64,000 bases of DNA from Streptomyces sp. YIM 121038. Its GTDB lineage: Bacteria > Actinomycetota > Actinomycetes > Streptomycetales > Streptomycetaceae. Below, in pieces: positions 38,110 to 46,027 of the stretch. Location of the stretch: the NCBI RefSeq assembly GCF_006088715.1, contig NZ_CP030771.1:8988001-9052000 (forward strand), in the 5' to 3' direction. Numbering within the stretch: position 1 is the stretch's first letter; each line of letters opens with the position of its first letter. The notes below the pieces were generated by a model. The model was not told where the DNA came from. It was given only the letters and a program-made list of their open reading frames with translations, and did no database searches. The translations under genes were made by a program, and so were the position numbers.

Positions 38110-38342
38110 CGGCGGCCCTCCTTCCTGAGGTGGTAGTAGCGGCCGTCCTCCGGCCCGTGCTGGGTCAGGTGGCCCCGGCGGTGCAGCTCGGCGAGGTCAC
38201 GCCGGGCCGTGCCGGTCTGCGGAGCACCCCAGCCGGGCCCGCGGTAGAGGGCGTGGACGCGGGCGGTGTTCCACCGGCCGCCGTGGGAGCGCATCTCGTC
38301 GAGGAGGCGCTGGAGGCGGGCTTCCTGCCCGCGGGCGCTCAC
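38106..38342 (-). CDS. Small winged-helix protein
   Basis: GTG 38342 overlaps the previous stop (GTGA) and gives 78 residues. Helices QEARLQRLLDEMRSHGGRWN and GTARRDLAELHRRGHLTQHG form a winged helix-turn-helix of the type found in many Streptomyces phages, with a final strand RYYHLRKEGRR. Probable DNA-binding regulator. Confidence 0.65.
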   Translation of the reverse strand: MSARGQEARLQRLLDEMRSHGGRWNTARVHALYRGPGWGAPQTGTARRDLAELHRRGHLTQHGPEDGRYYHLRKEGRR

Positions 38343-38773
38343 GCCGTACTCCCGAGCCAGCGGGCGACCTTCGCCCGGGTCTCGACGTCCAGCAGCAGGG
38401 CGACGGGGCGCCCGTCCTCGGCGATCGCGCCGATGGTGAGGACGGGCTCCTCCTCGGGCGCGGGCTCGATGGCCACGTCGAAGCGGGACACCAACAGCGG
38501 CTCGGGAGTGTCGGGAGTGACCGTCGCCGCCGAAGCGCTGGCCTTCTCCTCGCTGCCCTCGGTGACCTCCGTGTGCCCTACCAGCTGGTGCAGGTCCCAG
38601 TCGTCCGTGTGATAGGCGTAGGGCTCCCACACGCCGTAGAAGTGCCGCCACCCGAGCGCGGCGCGCTCACCGGTTTCCGGGCAGGTGGTGATGTGGTCGA
38701 CCCGGAATGCCCAGTCGGTGCCGCGGTCCGAGTCCGTGTAGGTGCGGCCGGGCTGGAAGAAGTCGGCGCTCAT
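38339..38773 (-). CDS. Unknown protein common in Streptomyces phages
   Basis: 144 residues. MSADFFQPGRTYTDSDRGTD, WAFRVDHITTCPETGERAAL and GWRHFYGVWEPYAYHTDDWD: a beta-rich domain repeatedly seen in Streptomyces phage early proteins. The C-terminal half (LLVSRFDVAIEPAPEEEPVL) is acidic with a last helix. No function known. Confidence 0.65.
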   Translation of the reverse strand: MSADFFQPGRTYTDSDRGTDWAFRVDHITTCPETGERAALGWRHFYGVWEPYAYHTDDWDLHQLVGHTEVTEGSEEKASASAATVTPDTPEPLLVSRFDVAIEPAPEEEPVLTIGAIAEDGRPVALLLDVETRAKVARWLGSTA

Positions 38774-39219
38774 GCGGTGCGCCTCCCGTCCTGCTCCGGC
38801 AGGGGGTGCGCGGCCAGGTACTTGCGCGTGGCCCGCATGGTCGGGTGCTTGATGTCCGAGGCGCCCTTCGGCCGCTCGACGCGGTCCGGGTTGAAGCGGC
38901 CGAGCTTCGCGATCACCGCGTCCAGCTCGGCCCGCAGCCGGAGAGCGTCATCGAGACGGACCTCGACCTGCGCGTCATCCATCCCGGCCGCGCCCTCGAC
39001 CTGCTCGACGAGGGCATCCAGCTCGCCCTCGCGCGGGGAGGCCACCGTCTCGGCGAGCGCGTCGAGCTGCGCGAGCACGTCGTCCCGCGCGTCCGGGTCC
39101 GACCAGGCGGCGACCAGGCCGACGAGCGTGTCGTGACGGATCTGGTCGACGCGGAGGTAGGCGGCCAGCCAGTCCGAGCGGAGAGAGAAGGAGAGCTGCG
39201 GCTTCGACGATTCGGTCAT
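38770..39219 (-). CDS. Unknown helical protein
   Basis: 149 residues. MTESSKPQLSFSLRSDWLAA, LVAAWSDPDARDDVLAQLDA, then acidic helices (EAAGM-type QVEGAAGMDDAQVEVRLDDA) and a basic end. Helical-bundle pattern, no family recognised. ATGA overlaps at both ends. Confidence 0.55.
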   Translation of the reverse strand: MTESSKPQLSFSLRSDWLAAYLRVDQIRHDTLVGLVAAWSDPDARDDVLAQLDALAETVASPREGELDALVEQVEGAAGMDDAQVEVRLDDALRLRAELDAVIAKLGRFNPDRVERPKGASDIKHPTMRATRKYLAAHPLPEQDGRRTA

Positions 39220-39473
39220 GACGAGATCCCCTTCGGGGCGGAGAGCAGCAGGAGAAGAGCAGCGCCCGACAGCGCGGCGCGGGTCCGGGCGCCGGCGGCG
39301 GTGTGGCGCGCGCGGGCGATCTCGACGAGCAGCCGGTCACCGGCACGGGTCTCGATCAGCTCCCGACGCGACGGCCATACGGGGTCGTCGACGAGGAGCA
39401 GCACCGGGATGCTCGCGGTGGCGTACGCGCTGGTCGCCAGCGCGACAGCGGCGGGCACGGTCTCGGCAATCAC
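39216..39473 (-). CDS. Small membrane protein
   Basis: GTG 39473 (GTGA overlap) gives 85 residues. The first hydrophobic stretch is VPAAVALATSAYATASIPVL LLV, the second LSGAALLLLLSAPKG near the end; between them a charged helix (SRRELIETRAGDRLLVEIAR). Function unknown. Confidence 0.58.
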   Translation of the reverse strand: MIAETVPAAVALATSAYATASIPVLLLVDDPVWPSRRELIETRAGDRLLVEIARARHTAAGARTRAALSGAALLLLLSAPKGISS

Positions 39474-40243
39474 GAGGCACCACCCCACGAGGCGTTCGCG
39501 TGAGTGCACGCGTTGCCGTCGAACCCTCCGAAGCAGCCCTTCTGGCAGGCCGCGCAGTCCGGGCACCAGCTCTCCGGCAGCGAGCCGCACGCGTCACAGG
39601 CTCCGGGAGCCGGGCGCGGCGACTCGGCGAGCAGCCCTCGCAGCCTCGCGGCCGCCCGCTCCTCGGCTCGCTGCGCCACGGTCACGTCGGCCAACACGGC
39701 GTTCGTCGCGTGCCGCTCGGCCTCCAGCTCGCCGACCCGAGCCCGCAGCCCCTCGCGCTCCGCCTCGACATCCAGCAGACGCCTCAGCACCGGGCCGACC
39801 CGCTCGCCCATCCAGCCGTAGAGATTGCCGCAGAAGATGTCCTCCTGCTTCGGGTGCTCGTGCCCCCAGCAGTCCCGCAGCACCTCCGCCACCGCGACCA
39901 CGAGACCAGCCGTCGCCGGAGCCGTCCCCGCGAGGATCTCGGCCAGCTGCTCCCGCTCCTCCGGGTACAGCTCCGTCGCCCGCTCCGGGGCCTGCGCCCG
40001 CAACCGATCCAGGTGGAAGCGCAGCGCCTCAGCACCCACCGGCACCGGCAGCACGTCCGCCGTCCCCACGATCCCGAGCTCAGCCAGATCCGCCAGCGAC
40101 GCCAGCACGCACTCCGGAACACCCGGCACCGCACCAGCCACCGCGTACAGGCCACGCCCATCCACGCTGACCGCGTGCCGCAGCCACGACGCTCCATCCC
40201 GGGTCGTCACCGCGACCGGGTCATGCGACGACGGGGCACTCAT
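39470..40243 (-). CDS. Unknown 257-residue protein with C-terminal zinc region
   Basis: ATG 40243 (MSAPSSHDPVAVTTRDGASW). Residues 1-150 are helical with VPECVLASLADLAELGIVGT, then a coiled coil (EAEREGLRARVGELEAERHA) and a C-terminal Cys cluster (CDACGSLPESWCPDCAACQK). The coiled-coil plus Cys-rich end is shared with several early proteins here. No named family. Confidence 0.6.
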   Translation of the reverse strand: MSAPSSHDPVAVTTRDGASWLRHAVSVDGRGLYAVAGAVPGVPECVLASLADLAELGIVGTADVLPVPVGAEALRFHLDRLRAQAPERATELYPEEREQLAEILAGTAPATAGLVVAVAEVLRDCWGHEHPKQEDIFCGNLYGWMGERVGPVLRRLLDVEAEREGLRARVGELEAERHATNAVLADVTVAQRAEERAAARLRGLLAESPRPAPGACDACGSLPESWCPDCAACQKGCFGGFDGNACTHANASWGGAS

Positions 40244-40557
40244 ACCGACACCTCCAGCGGGTCCATGAGCGTCCAGATCTTCACGGGGATGCCAGCGATT
40301 TCGGCCGTCGCCACCGTGTAGAGCTGCGGGTCGGTCGTGCTGTGCTGCCGAGTCGTCGTCCCTACGCCGAGCACCTCGGCGAGCTGCTGCACACCGTCGC
40401 GGTCCACGTGGAAGTTGATGTCCACGCTGGGCTCGGTGGGGCTGAAGGCGTGGCACATGATCGTGACCGACGACGGCGGAACCGGGGCCACGACCTGCAC
40501 GTGCAGGGCCACGGAGTGCGCCGCCAACAGGCTCTTCCTGCGCTGCGAGTCGCTCAT
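40240..40557 (-). CDS. Unknown protein
   Basis: ATG 40557 (MSDSQRRKSLLAAHSVALHV) gives 105 residues; ATGA overlap with the upstream gene. Beta-rich (VDINFHVDRDGVQQLAEVLG) with FSPTEPSV and a final strand. No family recognised. Confidence 0.52.
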   Translation of the reverse strand: MSDSQRRKSLLAAHSVALHVQVVAPVPPSSVTIMCHAFSPTEPSVDINFHVDRDGVQQLAEVLGVGTTTRQHSTTDPQLYTVATAEIAGIPVKIWTLMDPLEVSV

Positions 40558-40964
40558 GCCGACACCTCGCACGCAGCCGCAGCCGCCTCCAGCACCGCCA
40601 CTGCCGACTCCGTCGTACGGCCCTCGGCGTCGCCCCACTCGTCCACGTGGAACGCGAGCGCGAACTCGTCCTCGGCGTACGGGCCTTCGCCTCGGACGAC
40701 GAGGCGGTGCGCGAGGAACGCGACTGCCCGGCGGGACTCATCCGACGGCCGGTGCGGGTCCGCGGTCGTCACGTAGTTCAGCGACGCCACGATCGACATC
40801 CGACGCATCGCGTGCGGCGTCGTCAGACGCCGGTCGAAGGGGTCCTCGACGAAGTCGCCCTGGTGGAGGCGGTTCACGGCGAGGACGCACGCCGCAGCGC
40901 GGAAGGTCTGAGCGTCGGCAGCGAGGCCGCTGGTGGGCGGTCGATCGCTAAGGTGTGTGGCCAT
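40554..40964 (-). CDS. Unknown protein early in the lytic operon
   Basis: ATG 40964 has AGAGG at the right distance and is preferred over the ATG at 40982; 136 residues. DAQTFRAAACVLAVNRLHQG, DEFALAFHVDEWGDAEGRTT: helical start, beta end. Second or third gene after the Cro-like gene, so expressed very early if that promoter drives it. Confidence 0.55.
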   Translation of the reverse strand: MATHLSDRPPTSGLAADAQTFRAAACVLAVNRLHQGDFVEDPFDRRLTTPHAMRRMSIVASLNYVTTADPHRPSDESRRAVAFLAHRLVVRGEGPYAEDEFALAFHVDEWGDAEGRTTESAVAVLEAAAAACEVSA

Positions 40965-41054
40965 GGTGACCTCTGCTTTCATGAGTGGTGGAGGCGCCGT
41001 AGTCGTGGGGGTCGCCGGGCCTGGCAGTCGGGCGGCCCCTGCGGCGCGTTGAGC

Positions 41055-41363
41055 TCAGGACTTGGCGAGAGCCGCTGCGGACCGCGGGGAAGTACGGCGC
41101 CGCTGACGCGGCAGACTGCGACCAGCACGCGGGTCACCCGCGCTGCGCGCTTTGTGGATGGCAGTCCGCTGCTCACGGTCGGTGGTGATCCGGCCCCGGG
41201 TTCCGTTGCGGCCGCGCAGGTGCGCGTTGTCCCGGAGGAAGCGGTACAGCCACGAGACGCTGCACTTCATGACGTAGGCCGTCTCCTGGATGGTCATGTA
41301 CTCCTGGTCCGGGGAGTCGGGGGGAGTCGGTCGGCCGTAGCGCTCGTATGCCCTGGTGGCCAT
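41055..41363 (-). CDS. HTH protein, excisionase-like
   Basis: 102 residues. MTIQETAYVMKCSVSWLYRF LRDN (about 23-46) is a helix-turn-helix of the Xis/HTH_17 type, followed by an Arg-rich tail (GRNGTRGRITTD and RSLPRQRRRTSPRS). Its start lies 70 bases inside the end of the Cro-like gene, with GAAAGGAAG as ribosome-binding site. It could be the excisionase or an early activator. Confidence 0.68.
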   Translation of the reverse strand: MATRAYERYGRPTPPDSPDQEYMTIQETAYVMKCSVSWLYRFLRDNAHLRGRNGTRGRITTDREQRTAIHKARSAGDPRAGRSLPRQRRRTSPRSAAALAKS

Positions 41364-41611
41364 GTCGTCACTTCCTTTCGGGTTGGGCCTCGGTGGGGGG
41401 CGAGGAGGCGCGTGTCGGTCGCTTGCAAGGCCTCGCGGAGGGCGATGTAGCGCTTGGGGCTCATGTGCTTGCGGGTGCCGTTTTCGAGGTGGGCGAGGTA
41501 GCGGTGGCTCATGCCTGCTCTCTCGGCCAGCTCGGATCGGGCGAGGCCCGCCTGCATGCGCTCTTCACGGATCGCGTCCCCGACGACCTCGAAGGTCGTG
41601 GGTTGGTGCAT
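41294..41611 (-). CDS. Cro-like Xre-family regulator
   Basis: 105 residues. GDAIREERMQAGLARSELAE RAGMSHRYLAHLENGTRKHM is a complete Cro/CI (Xre) helix-turn-helix. The C-terminal 40 residues are Pro/Thr-rich and overlap the next gene. It is divergent from the repressor at 41786 and starts the lytic minus-strand operon, hence Cro-like by position. Confidence 0.82.
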   Translation of the reverse strand: MHQPTTFEVVGDAIREERMQAGLARSELAERAGMSHRYLAHLENGTRKHMSPKRYIALREALQATDTRLLAPHRGPTRKEVTTWPPGHTSATADRLPPTPRTRST

Positions 41612-41624
41612 GCGACGAAGTTAG

Positions 41625-41767
41625 CCCTAGTTAGCTTCCATGTCTAGCCTCAGTGCGTGTTACATCGTGCCAAATAGTCCCGAGGTCGCCTTAGATCGTC
41701 TCGCAAGGCGTGGGTGTGGCCAAGAATCCGGCCGTTCTGGCTGGTGGCCCTAGTTGGCCCTAGTTGG
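41625..41767. promoter_or_regulatory. Immunity region with three operator repeats
   Basis: CCCTAGTTAG at 41625-41634 lies beside the Cro-like start; CCCTAGTTGG occurs twice in tandem at 41748-41757 and 41758-41767 just before the repressor start. The 174-base gap is much richer in A+T than the surroundings and must hold the two divergent promoters. One site by the lytic promoter and two by the repressor promoter is a typical switch layout. Which protein binds is inferred. Confidence 0.7.
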
Positions 41768-41785
41768 TCCTGCGAAGATGTCGAC

Positions 41786-42232
41786 ATGGCACTTCGTGAT
41801 CTCGACCGCGTGGCGAAGCGTGTGAAAGCTCGCCGCATGGAGCAGTACCCCTCGCGCCGAGCCGCGGCGGAGGCGGCTGGCGTCTCCAAGGACACCTGGC
41901 AGCGCATCGAAGAGGGCCGGGAGGTGCGCGAGGTTACCTACGCCAAGGTGGATCGAGGGCTGGGGTGGGCCGCTGGCAGCTGCCTCGCTATCGCGGAAGG
42001 TGGCGAGCCGGTCGAGGTCGGATACATCGAGACTGGCCCCGACGTGACGATGGTGTCCAGGCTGCCCGCCGCATGGTCCGACGAGTTCGAGGATGACGTG
42101 CGGCAGGCGCTGATGGACTCGGCGATCGCGACAACCCCCGACCTGCCGATCGGCAAGATTCAAGAGCTGGCTGATCAGTTCATGGAAGCGCTGCGGAAGC
42201 GTGCAGCTTCGAGCGGCCCAGGGCAAGGTTGA
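41786..42232 (+). CDS. Phage repressor (Xre family)
   Basis: ATG 41786 (MALRDLDRVAKRVKARRMEQ) gives 148 residues; an upstream in-frame ATG would put the operators inside the gene. RRAAAEAAGVSKDTWQRIEE is the helix-turn-helix. No LexA-type Ser-Lys protease is visible, so induction must work by another route. The C-terminal acidic helices (DEFEDDVRQALMDSAIATTP, IQELADQFMEALRKRAAS) may oligomerise. Divergent from the Cro-like gene and followed by the integrase on the same strand. Confidence 0.82.
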   Translation: MALRDLDRVAKRVKARRMEQYPSRRAAAEAAGVSKDTWQRIEEGREVREVTYAKVDRGLGWAAGSCLAIAEGGEPVEVGYIETGPDVTMVSRLPAAWSDEFEDDVRQALMDSAIATTPDLPIGKIQELADQFMEALRKRAASSGPGQG

Positions 42233-42261
42233 TCTGCGCCATTCTGCGTACAACCATTCGA

Positions 42262-42291
42262 CCGTAACGGGATCGTGACATTCCGTCACGG
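42262..42291. repeat. Tandem short palindromes between repressor and integrase genes
   Basis: CCGTAACGG (42262-42270) and CCGTCACGG (42283-42291) are two copies of CCGT-N-ACGG, and CGTGAC/GTCACG makes a six-bp hairpin around ATTCC between them. Could be arm-type integrase or Xis sites, or the terminator of the repressor. Confidence 0.45.
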
Positions 42292-42384
42292 TAGAAAGTG
42301 GCCGCGCCCCCTCCCGCGCGCGCGACCCACGTGCCACTCTGACGATCCACCCGGGGAGGTCTCCGCGAGAACATAGGGGGACCG

Positions 42385-42582
42385 GTGAGTTACGCCATCG
42401 AACTGGATCTCGGACCAGATTTCTTCGGACTCGCAGCCCGAGAAGCAGGAGAGGCGGTGTGTTACCTGACCCCCAGGGCCGCCACCGACACGCGTATTCA
42501 GGCACGCGTCAGGCAGTTCATGAGGGGACAGGGAAGAGACTGCGCAAAATGCCGCGGCTGCCCCGTCGGGCAGGCAAGGTAG
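42385..42582 (+). CDS. Small Cys-containing protein upstream of integrase
   Basis: GTG 42385 preceded by AGGGGGACCG gives 65 residues: VSYAIELDLGPDFFGLAARE then CYLTPRAATDTRIQARVRQF and CAKCRGCPVGQ. The CxxCxxC end could bind zinc or iron. It lies between repressor and integrase, a common place for a small accessory or excision gene; function unknown. Confidence 0.55.
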   Translation: MSYAIELDLGPDFFGLAAREAGEAVCYLTPRAATDTRIQARVRQFMRGQGRDCAKCRGCPVGQAR

Positions 42583-42662
42583 AAGCAGTCAGGGACGGGC
42601 CGGCGGTAGGGGTGCCTGCCGGCGCATCCACTCAACTCAGGCAAGATTTGGGGGGATGACGC

Positions 42663-44036
42663 ATGCCTTACGTAGAAACGCGTGGCAACTCGATTCGCGT
42701 GAAGTGGTGGTCAGGCGAGTACCACCTCGACACTAAGGGCAAGCCCACGAAGCGGAAGCGCTACGACTCCGCGAGCGGTCCCGAAGACGGGGTGCCCTTC
42801 AAGGACGAGGACGAGGCGTACCACTACGGCCTCGACCGTGAATCCGATGTGCGGAACAAACGGAACCGACGCAAGGTGTCCGACCGCCTGGCCATGGGCG
42901 AGTACGTCGATCTCTGGTTCAGCAACATCGAACTGAGGGTGAAGTCCGACGCCACGTACAAGTCCCGCCTGAACGCGGTGATCAAACCGTACTGGGAAGG
43001 GTGGACCGTCGACGGGATCACTCCGCCCGACTACGACACGTTCCGGGATTACGTCATCGGGAAGTACTCGCACAACTACAGCAAGCACGTCCTCGGCATG
43101 TTCAGGATGCTGATGGACGACGCGGTCGTGAAGTACAAGCTCCGCGACGAGTCACCCATCGTGGAGCAGCGCCGTCGTGGCCTCTATCGAAAGAAGCAGA
43201 CCCGACGAGTGAAGCGCAAGTTGGGAATTCAGTCGATTCATCAAGCGGCAGTAAACGCTTACATCGTGTGGGGCTTCGCCGGGTGGGTGTACATCTGGAC
43301 CGTCGCGTTCACGGGCATGCGGTCGCCCGGCGAGATGTACGGACTCCAGCGGGGATACTCGTCGCCCTACTGGCCTGCGTCGGAACCGGACGAGGAGCTT
43401 CGCGAGGAGTCGCTCGCGAGATACGAGGCGATGCACGCGCTACGGGTGCAGTATCAGACGTACTTGGCTGATGGCGGGCCAGTTCTCGCGGGGCCGAAGT
43501 ACGACTCGTGGAGAACGCTTGTGATGCCGCCGTTCTTGCATGCGATGCATGTGGCGCTGCTGGCGTCCCACGACCAGCCGTGGACGTTCCTGTCGATGAC
43601 TGGGAAGCCGCTACTGGGGTCGAACTTCAAGAGCCACTATTGGTATCCGATCCGTGACGGCGCAGATGAGCGACTAGAGGAAGGGCGTAACAGGCGGTGG
43701 GCCCGGCCTGCGATCCCGCCGGTGCCGGAGCTTGCGGGAGAAGACATCTACCGGATCAGGCACTGGCACAAGGGGAAGCTTGATGAGCCGGGGGACATTC
43801 CGCGTGTGGCGGTTGAGGCGCGTCTGGGTCACGAGTTGCCAGGGGTTGAGGGCACCTACAGTGAGGTGACGGTCGCGATGGAGGAGCGGATCGTGGAGTA
43901 CCTGCAGCAGGTCTGGGAGAAGGAGGTAGTGGGTGCGGGGCTGTGGACGCCGCCATTTCCCATGCCTCTCCCATCCGGTCCTGCGCAAGCCGTTCCGTCG
44001 CTGTTCAGCGGCCTTCGAGTCTTGGAGTATGAATGA
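42663..44036 (+). CDS. Tyrosine recombinase (integrase)
   Basis: 457 residues, ATG 42663 after GGGGGG. N-terminal arm-binding and SAM-like core-binding regions (to about 190: EYVDLWFSNIELRVKSDATY K) are followed by the catalytic domain: Arg220 in TGMRSPGEM, Arg366-His367 in YRIRHWHKG, His390 in ARLGHELPG and the nucleophile Tyr399 in GTYSEV. The first His of the HxxR box appears as Tyr363. The C-terminus extends to FSGLRVLEYE and its stop overlaps the ATG of the chromosomal ATPase-Nudix gene. Codon use is less GC-rich than neighbours, typical of integrases. It inserts and excises the prophage. Confidence 0.93.
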   Translation: MPYVETRGNSIRVKWWSGEYHLDTKGKPTKRKRYDSASGPEDGVPFKDEDEAYHYGLDRESDVRNKRNRRKVSDRLAMGEYVDLWFSNIELRVKSDATYKSRLNAVIKPYWEGWTVDGITPPDYDTFRDYVIGKYSHNYSKHVLGMFRMLMDDAVVKYKLRDESPIVEQRRRGLYRKKQTRRVKRKLGIQSIHQAAVNAYIVWGFAGWVYIWTVAFTGMRSPGEMYGLQRGYSSPYWPASEPDEELREESLARYEAMHALRVQYQTYLADGGPVLAGPKYDSWRTLVMPPFLHAMHVALLASHDQPWTFLSMTGKPLLGSNFKSHYWYPIRDGADERLEEGRNRRWARPAIPPVPELAGEDIYRIRHWHKGKLDEPGDIPRVAVEARLGHELPGVEGTYSEVTVAMEERIVEYLQQVWEKEVVGAGLWTPPFPMPLPSGPAQAVPSLFSGLRVLEYE

Positions 44037-45076
44037 TCGTCTGGATCAATGGGGCGTTCGGTGCGGGAAAGACATCCGCCGCACGGGAACTGATCGAGCT
44101 GATCCCGAACAGCGCGCTCTTCGACCCTGAGGTCATCGGCGGCGCCCTGCCGCAGCTGCTGCCCGCCAAGCGACTCGCCGAGGTGAGCGACTACCAGGAC
44201 CTGCCGATCTGGCGACGCCTCGTGGTGGACACGGCGGCCGGACTGCTCGCGGAGCTGGGCGGGGTCCTCGTGGTGCCGATGACGCTCCTGCGCCAGGAGT
44301 ACCGGGACGAGATATTCGGGGGGCTCGCCTCGCGGCGGATACCGATACGCCATGTGGTGCTCGCCCCGGACGAAACGATCCTGCGCAAACGCATAGCCGG
44401 ACGCGAAGTCCCCCCGGACCTCCCCGATGGCGAACTGCGCATTCGCCAATGGTCGTTCGACCACATCGAGCCCTTCCACACGGCGCTCGCCGTCTGGCTG
44501 GGGGCGGACGCCCATCGCGTCGACACCAGCGCCCTGACGCCGTACGAGACGGCCGAGCACATCGCCGACGCGGTGCGCACCGGAGCCGCCCCCGTCTGCG
44601 AGATCGTGCAGACCCCGCAGCCCACCGCCGAGACGCTGGCCGCGGGCGTGCTGCTCTTCGACGAACGGGACCGGGTGCTGCTCGTCGACCCCACGTACAA
44701 GGCGGGCTGGGAGTTCCCCGGCGGGGTCGTGGAGCGCGGCGAGGCGCCCGCGCACGCCGGTGTGCGCGAGGTCGCGGAGGAGACCGGCATCCGGCTCACC
44801 GGGACTCCCCGGCTCCTCGTCGCCGACTGGGAGCCGCCGCTGCCGCCCGGCTACGGCGGGATGCGCTTCCTCTTCGACGGCGGCGTCCTCGACGGCACCG
44901 AGGCCGAGCGCCTGCTGCTGCCGGGACCCGAACTGCGCGACTGGCGCTTCGTCACCGAGGAGGAGGCCGCACGGCTCCTGCCGCCGGTGCGCTACGAGCG
45001 CCTGCGCTGGGCCCTGCGCGCCCGGGAGCGGGGCGTTCCGCTGTATCTGGAGGCCGGGAAGCCCGTGGGCGACTGA
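44033..45076 (+). CDS. ATPase-Nudix hydrolase fusion protein
   Basis: 347 residues. The first ~185 are a P-loop kinase-like domain starting MIVWINGAFGAGKTSAAREL (Walker A GAFGAGKT), with DxxxLRKRIAGRE typical of small-molecule kinases. From about 200 a Nudix domain follows with box GGVVERGEAPAH then REVAEETGI. Such fusions occur widely in Streptomyces; substrates are unknown (house-cleaning or tRNA-ligase-like repair have been suggested for parts). Its start overlaps the integrase stop by ATGA, so the prophage attachment point is at or near its 5' end. Confidence 0.88.
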   Translation: MIVWINGAFGAGKTSAARELIELIPNSALFDPEVIGGALPQLLPAKRLAEVSDYQDLPIWRRLVVDTAAGLLAELGGVLVVPMTLLRQEYRDEIFGGLASRRIPIRHVVLAPDETILRKRIAGREVPPDLPDGELRIRQWSFDHIEPFHTALAVWLGADAHRVDTSALTPYETAEHIADAVRTGAAPVCEIVQTPQPTAETLAAGVLLFDERDRVLLVDPTYKAGWEFPGGVVERGEAPAHAGVREVAEETGIRLTGTPRLLVADWEPPLPPGYGGMRFLFDGGVLDGTEAERLLLPGPELRDWRFVTEEEAARLLPPVRYERLRWALRARERGVPLYLEAGKPVGD

Positions 45077-45197
45077 GCCCGCGCGGGCGCCGGGCGCGCG
45101 GCAGGCCGGGCGCCGTCCAGGCCCTGGCCCTGGCACGGGTGGAGGCGGTCACCCGCCGCTGAGGGCCGCCGCCCCCGCTCGTCCCGCCCAGGCGGTG

Positions 45198-45923
45198 TCA
45201 GGCGTGCGCATACCGCGCCGCCGACTCCCGCAGCACCGCCGACGCGTCCGCGCGGACCGGATCGCCGTGACCGAAACACGCCATGTCCGAGTCAAGCGCG
45301 GCGAGCCGGTGGAACGAGGCGACGGCCTGCTCCGCGTCCTGGTTGAACACGCCGAGGAGCACGCCCGTTTCGGGGGTGTTGGCGATGGCGTCGCCGGTGA
45401 ACAGGACGCCGTGCTCCGGCAGGTGCAGGCCGATGCTGCCCCGCGTGTGCCCGGGGGCGCCGACCACGTGGGCCCCGCCGCCGAAGGGCAGGACGTCGCC
45501 GTCCGTCACCTCCTGGACCTCGGCGGCGTACACCCGCCGCTCGGTCGGCTTCGGCACGTTCTTCGACGTCTCCGCGAAGATCGGCACCTCCCAGTCCTCC
45601 AGGACGGGGGCCGGGCCCGGGACCTCGCCGCGCACCATGGGCGCGTCCAGGTGGTGCGCGAGGACCGTGGCGCCGGTGAGGGCCGCCACCTCGCCCGCGC
45701 CGCCCACGTGGTCGCTGTGGAAGTGCGTCAGGACGACGCGCCGTACGTCGCGGGCGCGCAGCCCGAGGCCCTCGATGGCCTCCGCGATGGCCGGACCCGA
45801 GCCGGGGGTGCCCGCGTCCACCAGGGTCAGCTCGTCGCCGTCGCGCCACAGATAGGCCTGGCCGACGGAGAAGCGGAAGAGGTGGACGCGGGGCCGGAGT
45901 TCGACGATCTCGATCGGGTTCAT
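45198..45923 (-). CDS. Metallo-beta-lactamase-fold hydrolase
   Basis: 241 residues. LTHFHSDHVGG supplies His67, His69, Asp71 and His72; PGHTRGS (His159) and FTGDAI (Asp178) complete the dinuclear zinc site; ACFGHGDP gives the last His. The family covers glyoxalase II-like thioesterases, lactonases and others; the substrate cannot be told. It converges with the Nudix gene and probably has its own promoter in the gap to 46,027. Confidence 0.88.
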   Translation of the reverse strand: MNPIEIVELRPRVHLFRFSVGQAYLWRDGDELTLVDAGTPGSGPAIAEAIEGLGLRARDVRRVVLTHFHSDHVGGAGEVAALTGATVLAHHLDAPMVRGEVPGPAPVLEDWEVPIFAETSKNVPKPTERRVYAAEVQEVTDGDVLPFGGGAHVVGAPGHTRGSIGLHLPEHGVLFTGDAIANTPETGVLLGVFNQDAEQAVASFHRLAALDSDMACFGHGDPVRADASAVLRESAARYAHA

Positions 45924-46027
45924 ACGGCGACCGTAGGGACGGCGCGCCCCGCGGAGCGAGCCCCCTTCGCCCGGAGCGTACGGGTTCTGCTTCCGGCAGA
46001 GCGGCCCGGCCGGAGCCCGTGCCGGGC

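Larger units (their letters stand above)
1..44036. mobile_element. Integrated temperate siphophage (prophage), left end outside the window
   Basis: A continuous set of phage functions fills this interval: HK97-type head and tail genes at the left, early replication and recombination genes in the middle, and a repressor/Cro-like switch and a tyrosine integrase at the right. Almost everything is on the minus strand except the integrase-repressor group, an antitoxin and a four-gene island at 21.5-22.8 kb. The right boundary is placed at the end of the integrase, which overlaps the first chromosomal gene by four bases; the true attachment core cannot be fixed because the left attachment site is not in the window. 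Tape measure C-terminus, minor tail, baseplate, holin and endolysin genes must lie further left. Confidence 0.93.

Noticed and set aside
42262..42291. Palindromes CCGTAACGG/CCGTCACGG as the attachment core
   Set aside because: They lie between repressor and integrase, inside phage DNA, and the integrase and its overlap with a chromosomal gene lie further right. More likely arm-type sites or a terminator.
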